The notes: generated from the sequence alone by a model not told the origin. A stretch of 64,000 nt of DNA from Anaeramoeba flamelloides (GCA_027625915.1 JANTQA010000016.1:1369001-1433000); one strand, 5' to 3'; positions 34,208-46,891 are shown, counted from the first letter of the stretch. Program-made: numbers and translations.

Positions 34208-34789
34208 TTCTCACCCACTTCATTCTCTTGCTATGTATATAAATTTAATTATATATACATTGATATTCATCTATATTATTCTTCATTTTTATTTATTTTC
34301 TTATACAATAACAAAATGTATATTAGCAACATATACATACTCATTTATATTTATATTGTTATCTATAAAATATCTATACTGGATATATAATATAAATTAT
34401 TAATTAATGAAAAATATTGAATTTATTAAATCTTATTTTTTAATAATTTATAATGTTAAAATTTTTATAATAAAAATAATATCCTCATATTAAATTTATT
34501 TATTATTTTTTGTTTAAATTGATTTGAATTTTTTCATGGTATTTCTTAATGAAAAATAATTGTTTTGATTTTTTTTAACTTTTCTATTTTGTTTAAGAAA
34601 ATCTTTCCTAGATACATGAAAAGTCCGAAATGTGTAGAAAATTATATTCGGTTTCAAATGTTTCAAATTGCTCGGTTTATTCACTCTTTGAATTAGAAGT
34701 TATAAATTTACTAACTTCACACTAACGTCTTTAACAGATAAAGTACTTTTTTTTAGCAGTTAATTCATAACAATTAAATCTAAGAAATC

Positions 34790-34975
34790 CCAAAATTTCG
34801 TAGAATATTTATTTTATTTTATGTTGATTTTTAACAATTTATTTTTTTGTTTTGTGGTTATTGTAAATGATAAATAGTTGTTAATATTTTTATTAATCTA
34901 TAGTTTTAATTTGGTATTCCATTTACAATTTATTTGTCTGGATTTTTTTTTACAAAAATTTTAAATTGGATTGGA
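34790..34975 (+). repeat. Repeat family G, fragment 4
   Basis: Resembles part of 43030-43230: 'tttttttgttttgtggttat', then 'gttaatatttttattaatc' and 'aattttaaattgga'. Diverged and incomplete. Confidence 0.35.
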
Positions 34976-35379
34976 ATTGCCCATAGGTATCAAGTGTAAA
35001 AAAAATTTATATGGAAAAGATGTTTTTGAAGTCAAGAAATGTATATTGTTAAACTCACAAAGTGTTTAAACCAAAAAAAGTAAAAGATTTTAAACTTAAT
35101 TTAGTTTTTGAAAATGAGAGACTAGGCACACAGAAAACAATGAAGAATAAAAAAAAAAATTGAAAAATAACAAAAAACAAAAAAAAAACAATATTAAAAA
35201 ATTAAGAAGTGAAACAATTGAGAAGAAAACTTCTTAGAGTTATTAAATTTGTAATAATTTTTTAGGATTAATGATCAATAACCCTTAGTATTTAAGATAT
35301 TTTCTGGATAATATGATGAACCATGTTGATAAAGAAATATTAGATAATAATATCATAAATATTTTTTATTTTCCTTTTC

Positions 35380-35770
35380 CTCAGCAATTAATCTAGGTTC
35401 CATTGCACATAATTTTATAATCAAAGTATTTAATTTTCTTGACCCAATGCCCCCTTCTTGTTATTTATATATCTTTTAAATTCAAATCTGAAGTGATACA
35501 CATCCTCATCAATTCTTTTTCTATAATAAGTGTACATTTTGAAAACGAAGTTTGAATTGAAATTTATATTACATTTTCGAACTATTCAAAAAAATATAAA
35601 ATACTTTTTAATATTACCAATTGAAGTGTTAAAATATTATTTTCTTAAAATTAGATTTTCTAATAGGTTAAAAATACTATTAAGTTTAATATACTATCAA
35701 AAAACCATTCTTTTTTCTGATTTCAAATTAATAAGCTTAGCAATTGTGGGATATCTACCTTTGAATAAAT
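35380..35770 (-). pseudogene. Coding-like remnant, unknown
   Basis: On the minus strand, three short frames read like protein in order: 'LYLFKGRYPTIAKLINLK' (about 35765-35695), 'MYTYYRKRIDEDVYHFRFEF' (about 35540-35480), and after a one-base shift at a G5 run near 35449, 'GGIGSRKLNTLIIKLCAMEP' continuing 'RLIAEEKENKKY' to a stop near 35365. The last two would be continuous if the G run were one base different. A LINE-type reverse-transcriptase tail (GGxGIRxL...) is one possibility; a lost host gene is another. I cannot assign a family. Confidence 0.35.
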
Positions 35771-36039
35771 ATAATAGAAAATTATCAGTATAAATATATA
35801 TTTGTATATATAAAAAAGCTTAATTCCAAAAAATTTACACGTTTAAACCAATTAAAAGGGGAACAATATACTTTTAATCGATTTGTAAATAATTTTGATT
35901 ATATAAACATTTTTTTCTTTTTTATCTTTTTTGTTTTATTTTCATTTCCTTTTTTGAATTAAATATTTATCTCTAGATTAGTAATTTTTTTCAATGGCTA
36001 TAAGAGATTTAATGTTGAGTTTGTTAAATAGAAAAATTA

Positions 36040-36345
36040 TATTAAATTAGTTGATGATATTTAATCATTTGATCGATCAATAATTGTATGTGAAATTTCA
36101 ACAAATTTCTCAATACTTTTTTTTTTTATTAGACTCGTTTCCAAAATTTTCCACACACTCTAAATTTTTTAGTATTGGTAATTTTTTGTTTTTTTTTTGG
36201 AAATGAAAAAAATAAATAATTATTAATGTTTTAATTAATAAATGATTCTATTGGGTATTTTTTATAGAATTGATTAAATAATTTTTTTTTCTAAGAATTA
36301 AAATTTGATGTATCAAAAAATTTGAATTGAAGGTCTATATTTGAA
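36040..36345 (+). repeat. Repeat family G, fragment 3
   Basis: Aligns with 42930-43230 and 47930-48230. Shared text: 'aaattagttgatgatatt', 'atttcaacaaattt' and 'gaattgattaaataa'. Old and diverged. Confidence 0.5.
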
Positions 36346-37309
36346 AAAAAAAATGTGTCTGCGATATTTTGGAAATTTTTATATAGTGTCTGATTTTTTG
36401 TCCAATTTTTGGTGTCCCTTTTTATACATATTCAAATGATTCAGGTCTTTTTTAACTCAAAAACTAATTGAATGTTAAATAAATATAATTTTAAAAGATA
36501 TACACCTATAATCAATTGAGATACTAATTTACACTATGGAAATCAAAATAATGGAAAAATTGATTCCAGAAAAAAAAAATAAAAACATTTATTTCTTGAA
36601 CTGATTAATATAATTACATATTCTTAAATTGGTTTTATTTTTAAAACAGAAAGTAAATAAATTTATTTGGAAGAATTTATTATAAACATATTACTTTCTA
36701 TTTATAAAGAATTTCCAAAATGAATTTAAAAATGATATTCTCATTTAATTCAGATAATTCTAGTTTTTAATTCAGAAAATATGATATCTTTTTGAATTCT
36801 TCTTCACAAATAAAGAATTGCTAGAGATATATTGGTTTGATTTAATAAATATTTATTATACAAAAATGAGAACTAAAAATAATTATGAATCATTTATTTA
36901 ATTTTTTTTTAAAGATACTTTCTTCTTATTTGTATGAAACTTTATGTGGTTATATTTGATTTCGAGAATTCAATCATTTGACGTTAATTTTTGTAACACT
37001 ATTGTTTTGAGCTTGTCTTGGTAACAATATTTTAAAAAAGAATTTTCAAAGCCAATTTGTAAAAAAAAAAATTGTAATATAATGATAAATAGTAATTGAT
37101 TGAGAAATCCAAGGAAATGGTTATTTTAAATTCATCCAAATAAAGTGATAAAGAAAAATAATTTTTTATACTTAGAAATAATTGAAGATATTGATCATTT
37201 TTTATGGTATAGAGTAGTCAAGTGTCGTTGAGTGCCTAGGTTATTTTTTAATTTGAGAAATAAACCCAAAATTAAATAAATTTTCGCAAACTTTCTTGAA
37301 TTAAAAAAA
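36346..37309. other. Intergenic, probably old repeat sequence
   Basis: Parts of 36600-37110 loosely resemble 44370-45000, including 'acaataaatagtaat'-type text, so family G or a linked element may be longer than the best-conserved core. No gene seen. Confidence 0.3.
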
Positions 37310-37560
37310 AAACCTAACGTTTTTCCATTCTATAAAAAAAATTGAACAATTTAGATTCGAGTATTAATTCAAATTAAAATAAAAAAAAAATAAGAATAAT
37401 ATTTTTGATATTATTCCGAATAATGACTCATTATTTATTTTTTATATTAATATTGATAAAGAAAATTTCGATTCTTAATTGAAATTTCTAAATAAAAATT
37501 TCGAAATTAGGGAAGTTTCGTCAAGTACCTAGCATTTTTTGTGGTTTTCTTGTGGTTTTC
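37310..37560 (+). mobile_element. LINE 3' tail, copy L1 (decayed)
   Basis: Same order as the better copy at 60800-61200: a 'ttccattctataaaaaa' segment (the remains of CPFYxKN), a run of AAT/AAG codons, 'gatattattccgaataatga', then an untranslated tail 'tttctaaataaaaatttcga' and 'tcaagtacctagcatttt'. Coding sense is largely gone. A 5'-truncated non-LTR retrotransposon. Confidence 0.45.
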
Positions 37561-38060
37561 TGTTTTATTTGTAAAGTTTTCTAGGTTTTTATATGAGGTT
37601 TTTGTTTTATTTATGAAGTGTTCTATGTTTTTTTACTTTTTGAAATAAACAGAAAATTTTAATAAAATTTCTTTTTATTTCAAAAAGTAAAAAAAAAACG
37701 AACGAAAATCTATTGATTTTCCTAATAAACAGAAAATTCAAGAAAAATTAACGGCGTTTTTTTTTCATTTGAGTAATATAAAGAAAATTTTTGAAATTTT
37801 TTTTTAAATTCTAAAATTAAAAAAAAAAAACCAACAGCAGATTTCCAGAGTTTAAATGAATAGAGAAAAATCAAGGCTTTTTCACAATTATTTTGAATTA
37901 AAAAAAACCTAACGTTAAGTTGCCGTCAAGTGTGGTCAAGTGCCTAGATTTTATTTAATTTAAAAAAATAAAAAAAAATACTAAAAAATTTTCTTTTTAT
38001 TTCTTAAATTAAAAAAAAGCTAACAGATGTAAGAGGATATTATTTTCCTCCCTTCTAAAA
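37561..38060 (+). repeat. Repeats of the 'tgcctag' tail module
   Basis: Several rearranged short blocks shared with the LINE tails and with 57535-57650 and 62440-62720: 'tcaagtgcctag' followed by A/T-rich text ending 'aaaaaaaacctaacg', a 'tttatgaagtgttctatg' block, and a 'gaatagagaaaaatcaagg' block. They look like accumulated 3' ends of one retrotransposon family. Confidence 0.4.
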
Positions 38061-38345
38061 TAAAAAAAAAATTCATTTATATTTTAGTTGAATTTTTTTT
38101 TTTTTTCATTGTTAATTTGAACAAATTTATCTAAAAGGGTGATCTTTTTTGTTTCGTCTTCAAAGAAAAAAAATTTATTTAAAATGTAGACTTTGTTAGG
38201 TATATTATAATATTTTATAATCTGATTAATTTCATGCATCCCCTTAAACACATTTCAGGATCTAAAAATAATTTATATAAAACTTAAAATTATAAAAAAA
38301 TAAAAAAAAATGAAAAATTAAAGATTCAACTCTATTTTACTAGGA

Positions 38346-38450
38346 TGCTTTTCTTACCAGCAGAGACGTGAACTCTATTCCAGTTTCAGTGTTTCAGTAT
38401 CCCAGGGTACTCAAAAAATCTGATTTCCAGTTCCGTTACAGTCGTTAAAT
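38346..38450. other. Patch of unlike base composition
   Basis: About 100 bases distinctly richer in G+C than their surroundings ('accagcagagacgtgaactc', 'ccagtttcagtgtttcagta'). The plus strand is open for about 30 codons ('SRDVNSIPVSVFQYPRV...') without a start. Origin unknown. Confidence 0.4.
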
Positions 38451-39148
38451 TTTAAAAATTATAAATATACCGATTTCTTTAAATTAAAAAAAGATTCACA
38501 AAACGTTAACACATATAAAAGTCAAAAACCATATTATGATTACTTTTCACAAAAACTTTAATTTATTAAAAAATTAAAGGATTATTAGTATTTTTTTTAA
38601 TTCTGCTATTTATCTCAATTTAAATTAACAGGTGAATTTATCAATGAGGCCGCTTTAAGGTGACTTCTTGCTTTAGCCTTTTTTTGGTTTTCTTTTTTTT
38701 TATGTTAAATTTACTTTTTTTTTTTTTGTAATTTTTTTAGCAATATTACCACCTCTAAAAAAGTGACAGGATTTGTACCGTAAAGAAATTAAAATGAAAA
38801 AATTAGTAAAGAAAAATAAAAAAAAAACAAAATGAAAAATGAAATAATAAATTAAAAAAAAGCAAGTTAATCTTAATTGTATTTCAAAGAAAGAGGAATT
38901 GAAGTTAAGAACAAATAATCATTATATAAAAAAAAAATAATAATAAGAAAATGAATTCAATTTATCAATATTTGATGAGTAAGATTTTTCATTTAAAAAT
39001 TAGAGATAAAAATATTTTTAAATAATTATTTAGTTTTCGCAAATAAGAATAATAAAAAATATTGGTCAATATTCAAATTTTTTTTTTTTTGAATCAGCAA
39101 AAGAGTATGATTTCGAAAAATGTGTACTGCAGTATTGATTATAGAGAA
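38451..39148. other. 3' flank of the epimerase gene
   Basis: AT-rich, with T and A runs and no coding pattern. Confidence 0.45.
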
Positions 39149-40652
39149 TTATTTCCATAAATTAGGGAATAAATCAAGCTTTGTGAAGTAATTAATTTGC
39201 TCTTCTAATAATTCTTTGGTCATTTTAGGATATTTATATTCAAAGGAGAGGTCTGATTCAATTTTGGATCCATCTATATAAAGGTGATTGTTGTACAATA
39301 ACTCTTGATCGAGGTAAGGGGTGAGTGGGGTTGAGAGGATGCCATGATCTTTACAGAGAGATGCCCATGGTTCGAGATGCTTTTCGTTAACGTCTTCCGT
39401 GGCTGATTTCATGTTGACTTTAGCAAGGTTGGAAATAACCTTTCCAATGAAGCCTGTTTTGATTCCAAAGATTTCTTCAAGCAAGACATTGATGCTGGAT
39501 TGGTTTGTATCGTTTTTGTCACACAAGTTGTATGTTTTCCCTCCTTCGCCTTTTTGGACTAATAACCAGACAGCAGCACACACATCATAAACGTGAACTG
39601 TGTTAAGTCGAAGTGCTCCGTTCCATAAAAATTTCATTTTTTCATCAAGCTTTTTATAAACAGCAGCAGTGATGATTCTTGGGGCTTTTTGTTGCGAAAT
39701 TTTGAAAAGGAAATTTGATTTTCATTGTTAAAAAGTTAGAGAGATGGTTTGAGAAAAAAAAAAAAATTTTGTGTTCAAAATAAAAATTGATGTGTGTTTA
39801 AAAATTTCAGTATTTGTTTGGTAAAAAAGAAGAGGAAGGAAAAAAAAAATGAAAAAAAAAAAAAGAAAAGAAAAAAAATAAAATAAAAATAAAATAGTCT
39901 TGGCAAGATCTTACAAATTCCAGAGATGTCTCCTGGTCCATAAACAATTGCTGGCCTTACAATAATTAAATTTTGAAGGTCAAGTTCCTTTAATTTTTCT
40001 TCACCTTCAAGTTTTGCTGTTGCAAGTCTGGTCCATGGCTTAAGTGTACTTTCTTCGTTTGACACTTTCTTTTTATCAGGTTTGTATATTTGTGCTGTTG
40101 AAAATTCAATGAATTTTGGGACTTTTCTTTTGACTGCTTCCTTGGCACACTTGATTGAAACGTCGATAATTTTTTCTTGATACACTTCTGCGGTTTGTCC
40201 ATATTTAGTTTCACCTGCAAGATTGATGACACAATCCCAGCCACCATCTGGATCATCAAAGCATTTTTCAATTGATGCTATTGTAAAAAAGAAAAAGATG
40301 TTAGTGAAAATTTTTGCAGAGAATACCAAGCCAAATGAAAAATATTTTGTGTTTTTTTTTTTTTTAGTTTATTTTTGAAATTGAGATTTTGTCAAAAAAG
40401 AAAAAAAAAAAAAAAAAAAATTAAAAAAAAAAAAAGGAGAAAAATATAATTACTTGGGCTATTAAGATTTCCTTGTTTGAATTCAACAATTTCATTTTCA
40501 AAAGCTTTTGTTATTTCTTCTGAAAAATAAGCAATTGCTGGGAATTGTTTATCAATTACTTTAATTTTGGAACAACAATTATTATCCACCAAGTATTTTA
40601 CAAGATTTCTTCCAATGAAACCAGTTCCTCCAAGGATTAAAATTCGGGACAT
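39149..40652 (-). CDS. NAD-dependent epimerase/dehydratase-like protein, 3 exons, 365 aa
   Basis: Extended short-chain dehydrogenase (Rossmann NAD(P)-binding fold). Exons 40652-40454, 40277-39915 and 39684-39149 have donors GTAATT and GTAAGA and matching phases (1 and 1); the sum is exactly 366 codons with TAA. Landmarks: nucleotide-binding 'GGTGFIG' at residues 8-14, 'NLAGETKYGQT' near 85-94, 'EFSTAQIY' near 124-131, and 'RPAIVYGPGD' near 174-183. The catalytic YxxxK position reads LATAK (151-155), so Tyr is replaced by Leu while Lys is kept. I recall related eukaryotic proteins with the same 'WTxLAxxK' text, so this may be a family trait and the activity non-classical. A strong donor 'ttcaag|gtaagt' (40989/40988) and acceptor 'tttttcttag' three bases before the ATG predict a 5'UTR intron of 333 nt. 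Substrate unknown. Confidence 0.85.
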
Positions 40653-40655
40653 GAT

Positions 40656-40988
40656 CTAAGAAAAAGGTTTTTTTAAGAAGAAAAAAAAAATATAAAAGAA
40701 AAAAGAAAAGAATGTTAAGTTGATAGGTTTGAAGAAAAAAAAATTTTTTTTCTTATCAAAAAACGAATTTTTAATCAAAGATCATTTTTCAAACCTCTTG
40801 TTCAAAGTCTTTTTCAAAAAATTTCGTGTTTGATAAAAAAGGAAAAGACAAAAAAAAAATTACATATGAATGAATGAAAATTTAAAAATTAAAAAAAATG
40901 AAAAATTTTTTCTAAAAAAATTCATAATACATCTAAAGGTCTTATTTTTATCCCTTTTTTTGATAATTGTCAAGATTGTACCACTTAC
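40656..40988 (-). other. Predicted 5'UTR intron of the epimerase gene
   Basis: Donor GTAAGT follows 'gttattcaag' and the acceptor 'cctttttcttag' leaves 'atc' before the start codon. The upstream exon would contain an ATG that is out of frame with the main start and overlaps it, a possible translational brake. It is predicted from splice signals only. Confidence 0.5.
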
Positions 40989-42689
40989 CTTGAATAACGA
41001 TTTAACATCCAATTGAAAATCAATCGTTTTGTTCTATCTATGAAATAATTTTCTTGAATCTTTGATTTTTAAGAGAAAACATAAATGATAAAAGATAATG
41101 ATTTTCAAGTTTTTATTGGAAATTTGTCAAGTAAAAAAAAATCAAACTTTGATAGAGATTTTAACACCTTTTAGAAGAATTTAAAAATAAACACTGGTGA
41201 GAAATAACACATCTCTTGCATTTTTGAGTTTTTTTAATAAATCACAATTATTTTAAGGGACAAACAAACATAAAATGAAATGTACTAGTAAATTAAATAG
41301 GAAATTTAAAATAAAAATTTTTAAATAATCTTGAGATTGTAAATAGAAGTAAAAAACTGATTAACTACAAGACAAAAATTTCTTTTAAAATTATTTTTTG
41401 AAATGAATTATTGTTTGTAAAAGTTTTGATCCATTTTTTCTCATTTTTGAAAAGTTAAAAATTCAATATATTTTCAAATTATTTCAGAAAATAATTATTT
41501 TAATTAAAGAAGAAAGTAGTCTTATTATTTCTAAAGTAATTCGACAAAAAAAAAGTATTCCAAGTTTTTAAATAACTAAAGATTAAAAAATACTTAATTT
41601 TAAGAAAAAAAATATAATAATTATTTGTCACTTTAAAAAAATAGATTTTTTATTCAAAGAACAGTTATAATCAATTTTTTCTTTTTAGTGAATAAAAAAA
41701 TCTGAGAAAAAAAACGAAATAAAGAAATTAATAAGTTCTCCTTAAAAAAATTTTTAAAAAACACAAAAAAATTCAAGATATATCCCCAAGAAATTTTTTT
41801 TTAATTTTATTATTTATAATCAAAAATTAATAACCCAATCATTATTTTTTTTCAATGGGCTATTAATAACCCATTGATCGATTTTATCAAATAGACTTTA
41901 CAATTTTTTCTCATTTTGTTTAAGATTTTCAAACAAATAAAACCAATTTAAATTCAACATTCTAAAAATAAAAATAGAAGATATTATCAAAAAACTGATT
42001 TAAATAATAATAATTCGTTATTTACACTCTTAACAGATTCAACAATAAATTGCTTAATCTTTCAAATTTCAAGAAATTTAATATATATTTATTTAAAAGT
42101 TGAATGTTCGCTTTTTACTGATTTTTTTCATAAATTCAATATTTAATGTATTTTTCTGTAATTTTTAATATAAGATTAAATTTTCAATGCTATTTGTTCA
42201 TACAGACTCTCAGAAATAACTAAAAGTGAGAAAAATTTAAAAAAAAAACTTTTTGAAATTTTTATTTTTCTAATTTGATCACAAAACCCAAAAAAAAAGG
42301 ATCTAGATTTTTTAACTGAAAAATAATTGAGGAAAAATGAACTTCCATAAAAGTGATAACTCATTTCTCTAAAGTTGATAAATTAGTATGATTATCAGGT
42401 TTAATTGTCTCATTGTGTAAATAATTACTTGATAACCTCTGAAAAAATGATAAAACAGAGTTGCTAGTCACTTAAAAATTCTCGTATCCTTCCTAATAAA
42501 GATTATAGTAATATAGTTACTCAAAAAATTTGTTAAACACTATCATGAAATAATTTTTTTTAAAAAAAATAAATAATTGCTAATTTTATCCTTTTTAATA
42601 ACTTCAATTCGAAAAAACACTATTGGTTAATAAAGGATCTTTGATCAAAAAATATTTTTCAAGATATTTTACAATATAAGTTGGAAAAA
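40989..42689. other. Intergenic, nothing seen
   Basis: AT-rich sequence upstream of the epimerase gene, with scattered A/T runs. A local palindrome-like pair 'aataacccaat...gggctattaataaccc' lies near 41830-41875. No coding pattern. Confidence 0.4.
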
Positions 42690-43240
42690 CCAATTTTCTA
42701 AACTAAAATTCAAAATTTTCCACACAGCTAAAACGTTCCAAACAATCACAATGATACAATTTTATTGAAATTGGAGATAATTTTGATTTTTGTAAAATAT
42801 GAAAATCATTTTTTCATCTTTTAGTTTTTGTTTTCATTTCATTGTTTGAATTACGCAACTTGTTTCGTTGGATCATTATTTTTTTAAACCATTGATATTA
42901 GGTTAAAGTTGAGTTGTTCCAAATAGAAGAACTCAAATAAAATTAGTTGGTAGTATCTAACCTTTGATCGATCAATATTCCTAATAGAATTTAAACAAAT
43001 TTACTAATGTATTTTTTTGTTTTGCTCTCTCCAAAATTTTTAACACACCTATGATTTATTTGTATTGATAAATTTTTTATTTATTGTTTTGTGAGTATTG
43101 TAATTTATAAAAAAGTATTAACATTTCAATTAGTGAATGGTTCTAATTTGGTAAATCTTCTTGAATTGATTAAATAAGTTTTTTTTTTTCACAAATCGAA
43201 TTTTGGTGTGTTAAAAATTTTAAATTGGAGTTTAGTAATA
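42690..43240 (+). repeat. Repeat family G, copy 1
   Basis: The clearest G copy. It aligns with 47535-48240 (without the inserted MITE), with shared text 'ttcatcttttagtttttg', 'aaattagttggtagtatct' and 'ttcacaaatcgaattttg'. Its left part ('acacagctaaaac') also recurs at 45450-45480. No terminal inverted repeats or long frame seen; boundaries approximate. Confidence 0.5.
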
Positions 43241-45223
43241 ATTTTTTTCAATTTAATAGTAAAAACTGTGAAAAATTTTTTCTTCACAGAGATAAGAGGT
43301 CATTTTATAATATTTTAAAAGTATTTTAAACCTAATGAATATATTTCAAATAGGGAATCCATCATTTGGATTATTAAAGAATAATTTAATGTTTTAAATT
43401 GGAAAAAATATTTTTTCTTTGATTTTCCGTTAGGTTTTTTTTAATTTTTGAAATAATTGGAAAATTTTAATAAAATTTTACCTTTATTCCCAAAAGTGAA
43501 AAAAACCTAGGATACTCTCAATATTTATCATCAGTTATTTTTTTTACTGTGCTTGAGTTTTTGTGATGAGTATAGTGTTTTCAAAATTATTAGTTATTAT
43601 CTCTTCACTCAAAGAAAATATCCTAAAGTTGAGTTTAAAGAAAATTCATTGTCACACCCATTTAAAATTTATTACCCTAAAATAGAACTTTTTTTTCTCG
43701 ACTAGAGACTTTTCAAAATTGTGGTACTATTAACAACAATAAATACAATAGCCTCAAGATTTTTAAGAACTGTAAGATTGATTATATTGTGAATAAACTC
43801 GATTAACAAGTGTGAAATGATAATTGAAATTGTAGTTTACTCTAACTTTTTTTTTCAATTTTATTTTTTCATACTAGTGAAGTGCAATGAGAAATCTTCT
43901 TAAATATAAAAACGTTTATCTAGCCCATTGAATTTGTACAATTTAAATGAAAAAAATATAAGTGGGTTAGTATATTATAAGGATTATCTTAGGATATCCT
44001 AAATCATAGAGTTTTTGGGGAATTTCTGTTCTGGCCAAGAACTTTCATGCTTAAATAAATTTTAACAATAAACTATACAATTTCAAAGTTAAAAGGAAAA
44101 TACAAAATAAATTTAAATTGGTTTTGAAAGAAAATTTTTAAAAAAATGGTATGTAATGGGAATAGGTAAAATTTTCAAATTTAGAGCACCATAGTTTATT
44201 CGAGAAATTGGACAATTCAAATGATTTCTTCAACTGAAGGAATTAACATTTATTTACATTAGGAAGTGGTGGGTGTCAAAGGTATAAGAGGTTTTAATTG
44301 CAATGATTAAAAATAAAATCAAAAAATGAAAAAATTGATACATAAAAAATAAATACAATTCTTTTATTTCTTGATCTTATCTGTAACATTTGATATAATT
44401 ATTTCTTCTTTGCTTGGTTTTATTTTTTATTCTGAAAAGAAAACTTTTTTTTTTTTGGGAAATTTTTTATATTTGAAATATTTCCTATTTCATATCTGTA
44501 CAAACCAATATCTAAATATTTTCAGACATCAATTAATATACCCATGTTAAATTATTTTTCGAAATGAATATAAAATGAGAATTTAATTTGATTAATCTAC
44601 TTTTTTATTCGTTCAGAAAATAAGATCATTCTATATTTATCTGGAGAAATATAGATTTATTCGGTATATTTATCTGATTTGATAATTATTTTTCCTTAAA
44701 TTTAAAACTTAAAATACTCTATCAAAAGACTTGATTTTTTATTAAATAATTTCTTTTTCTTGAGGTTAAAGAATTTACGAACTGTTTTACCAAGTAAGAA
44801 AATTCAATCACTTTACTTTTATCTATAAAATCATATTCTTGGTTTTGGCTTAGATTTAGAGAAAAATATTTAACATGAGAATTTTCAAAAAGAGTTCGTA
44901 AAAAATAGTTTTGTTAAATAACAATAAATAGTAATGGTATTAAAAATTCAAGGTTATAAATTGTTTTTTTTCAAACAAATTAAGAAGATAAAGAGAACCA
45001 ATCTTCGAATATGGGTTTTATTGATTATTATTTTTTCCATTTTTAATTTCAACCAGTTTATTTGGAACTGTGAGGTTATATTTTGGACTTCAAAAAGAAA
45101 TTATTTGTATTAATAACATATCTTTTTTGGTATATTTTTTGGTTTACTCTTGAGTAATTTGACTCATTTGTATAAACACATTTCTAGATCCAAAACCTAA
45201 TTTAAAAAAACCCAAAAATTTAG
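43241..45223. other. Intergenic, old repeat text
   Basis: Two kilobases without a gene. Stretches near 44370-45000 loosely resemble 36600-37110. A minor 'cctagg' block lies near 43505. Nothing coding. Confidence 0.35.
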
Positions 45224-45408
45224 AGTCAATTCAACTTGTAAGACACAAACTTTAACAAAGTCAAAAAAAAAATTCTCTAATTAAGACAAAAATTTCAACA
45301 TCTAATAAAAAATTTTGTAAAAAAATGTGAAAAAAGATGTGATGTAATTTGATATTTTGGTGTAACATTAATTTCTTTGTAAGTTTATACCTTAAAAGTG
45401 GAACTGCT
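45224..45408. repeat. MITE family A, copy 4 (degraded)
   Basis: Left 'gtcaattcaacttgtaagac' then 'acaaactttaacaaagtc', right 'tttgtaagtttatacc' then 'ttaaaagtggaactgct' and a following ATA. Family A pattern with diverged arms. Confidence 0.6.
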
Positions 45409-46308
45409 ATAAAAAATAGAAATGGAATTTAAAGGAAACGAAATTCAAAATTTTCAACACAGTTAAAACATTTCAAACAATCATCATAATAAACTTTTTT
45501 TCAGTTGAAGTATCCAAACAATTTCCCTAAATATCAAATATTTTTTATAAATGAGTTTGGAAGATTAAATAAGAAATAAGTAGGATAATAAAAATAAGAG
45601 GATAGTTAAACCCCACCCAAAATAAAATTAATCAATCAATAGATTTTCTTAAAAATAGATAAACCTAGATTCTTAGTTGGCATAAATTGTGAAAAACAAC
45701 AAAAATGTTCATCTTGATCTTCAATTGAAGATCAAATAAAATTCCAATATAAATCAAAATTCTTTCACTATACTTAGTTTTATTTTATCAACAGTTATTG
45801 ATTTTTTTTTAAAAAAATATCTAATATATTTCTTTTTGAGATGCCAATGCATTGAGAGAAAAATATATTCAGATGTTTTTTTTTTTTCAAAAAAAAATCA
45901 ATAGCGGATGTTATTTTTTGAGCGTAAAAAATATTAAAAAAATATAAAACCTAAAACCAAAAAAAAAAAATTTTTTTTTATTTTTTTTTTCATCCTTTGC
46001 GATCTTTATCGAAAATAGTTAGAAATGTTAAAAACAACAAATATAAAAGATCTTCATTTATATTTGAATTTCTTTTAAAAATTGTTCCAAACTCTCATGG
46101 CACATTGAAACTTCATCTGGGATTTATTTGGCATCATTTTGGTTTTAAATAGAGTAAAAATATGTACCATTAAACATATAAAGCAATAAACTTTACTTAA
46201 AAAACAAAAAATAATTTGTTATTTTCTATTTCAAAATATTCTGTCAATTTCTTTTTTTTAAAAAAAAATAAAAAAAATGAAACGAAATTTTCCAACTAAT
46301 ATTATCTA
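45409..46308. other. Intergenic, nothing coding
   Basis: Starts with a fragment like the left part of family G ('caacacagttaaaacattt') and continues as AT-rich filler with a run of T and A near 45960-45990. Confidence 0.4.
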
Positions 46309-46891
46309 AGGTATTTCCAAAAAAGTGGGGCATTTTTTTTTACATTTCATAAAAAATAATCTTTTTTAGTGATGGTAATCATTAATCAACTATACTAAAT
46401 TAAGTTTAATATTGATACCGATTGAACCAACCACTTATGTATTTAATTCAAAACATGTTAGTTGAAATATTCCCAAAAAATAAAAAAAAAAAATAGCACT
46501 TTTTTTGGTTAAAGCAATGTATGACCAATTTCAATAAAAAACCGGAAATATGGAAAGGGAACAAATGATTTTTTAAACAAGAAAACGCAGTTATATGTTT
46601 TTAATTATATTGTAAATTTTTTTGGGTTTATACAAGTTATGGAAATGATTTTTTCGATCAAAAAGAAAATAATGAACACCAATTTTCACCCGTAAAAAAT
46701 ATCAGATAAAATCGAGATCAGAAATTTTAATATATTTTATTTATGCAATACAATACTAACAAACAAATTGAATTATTACAAAGAATCTATAGATGGTGGT
46801 TAATGATTTTATATATTTAAATCCTTTTTTGAATAATGTATTACATAAATATATTTTAAAATAAATTTGCCCCACTTTCTTGGAAATAGCT
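46309..46891. repeat. TIR element family C, copy 2 (583 bp)
   Basis: Begins 'aggtatttccaaaaaagtgg', ends 'ccccactttcttggaaatag' plus CT, with TA on each side (46307-46308, 46892-46893). Full-length match to 25298-25882, including 'accaatttcaataaaaa' and 'acaccaattttcacc'. No open frame. Confidence 0.82.

Larger units (their letters stand above)
34140..35379. other. Intergenic, 3' flank of the membrane-protein gene
   Basis: Contains the TC microsatellite and an old repeat fragment (G4). Otherwise AT-rich with no coding pattern. Confidence 0.45.
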
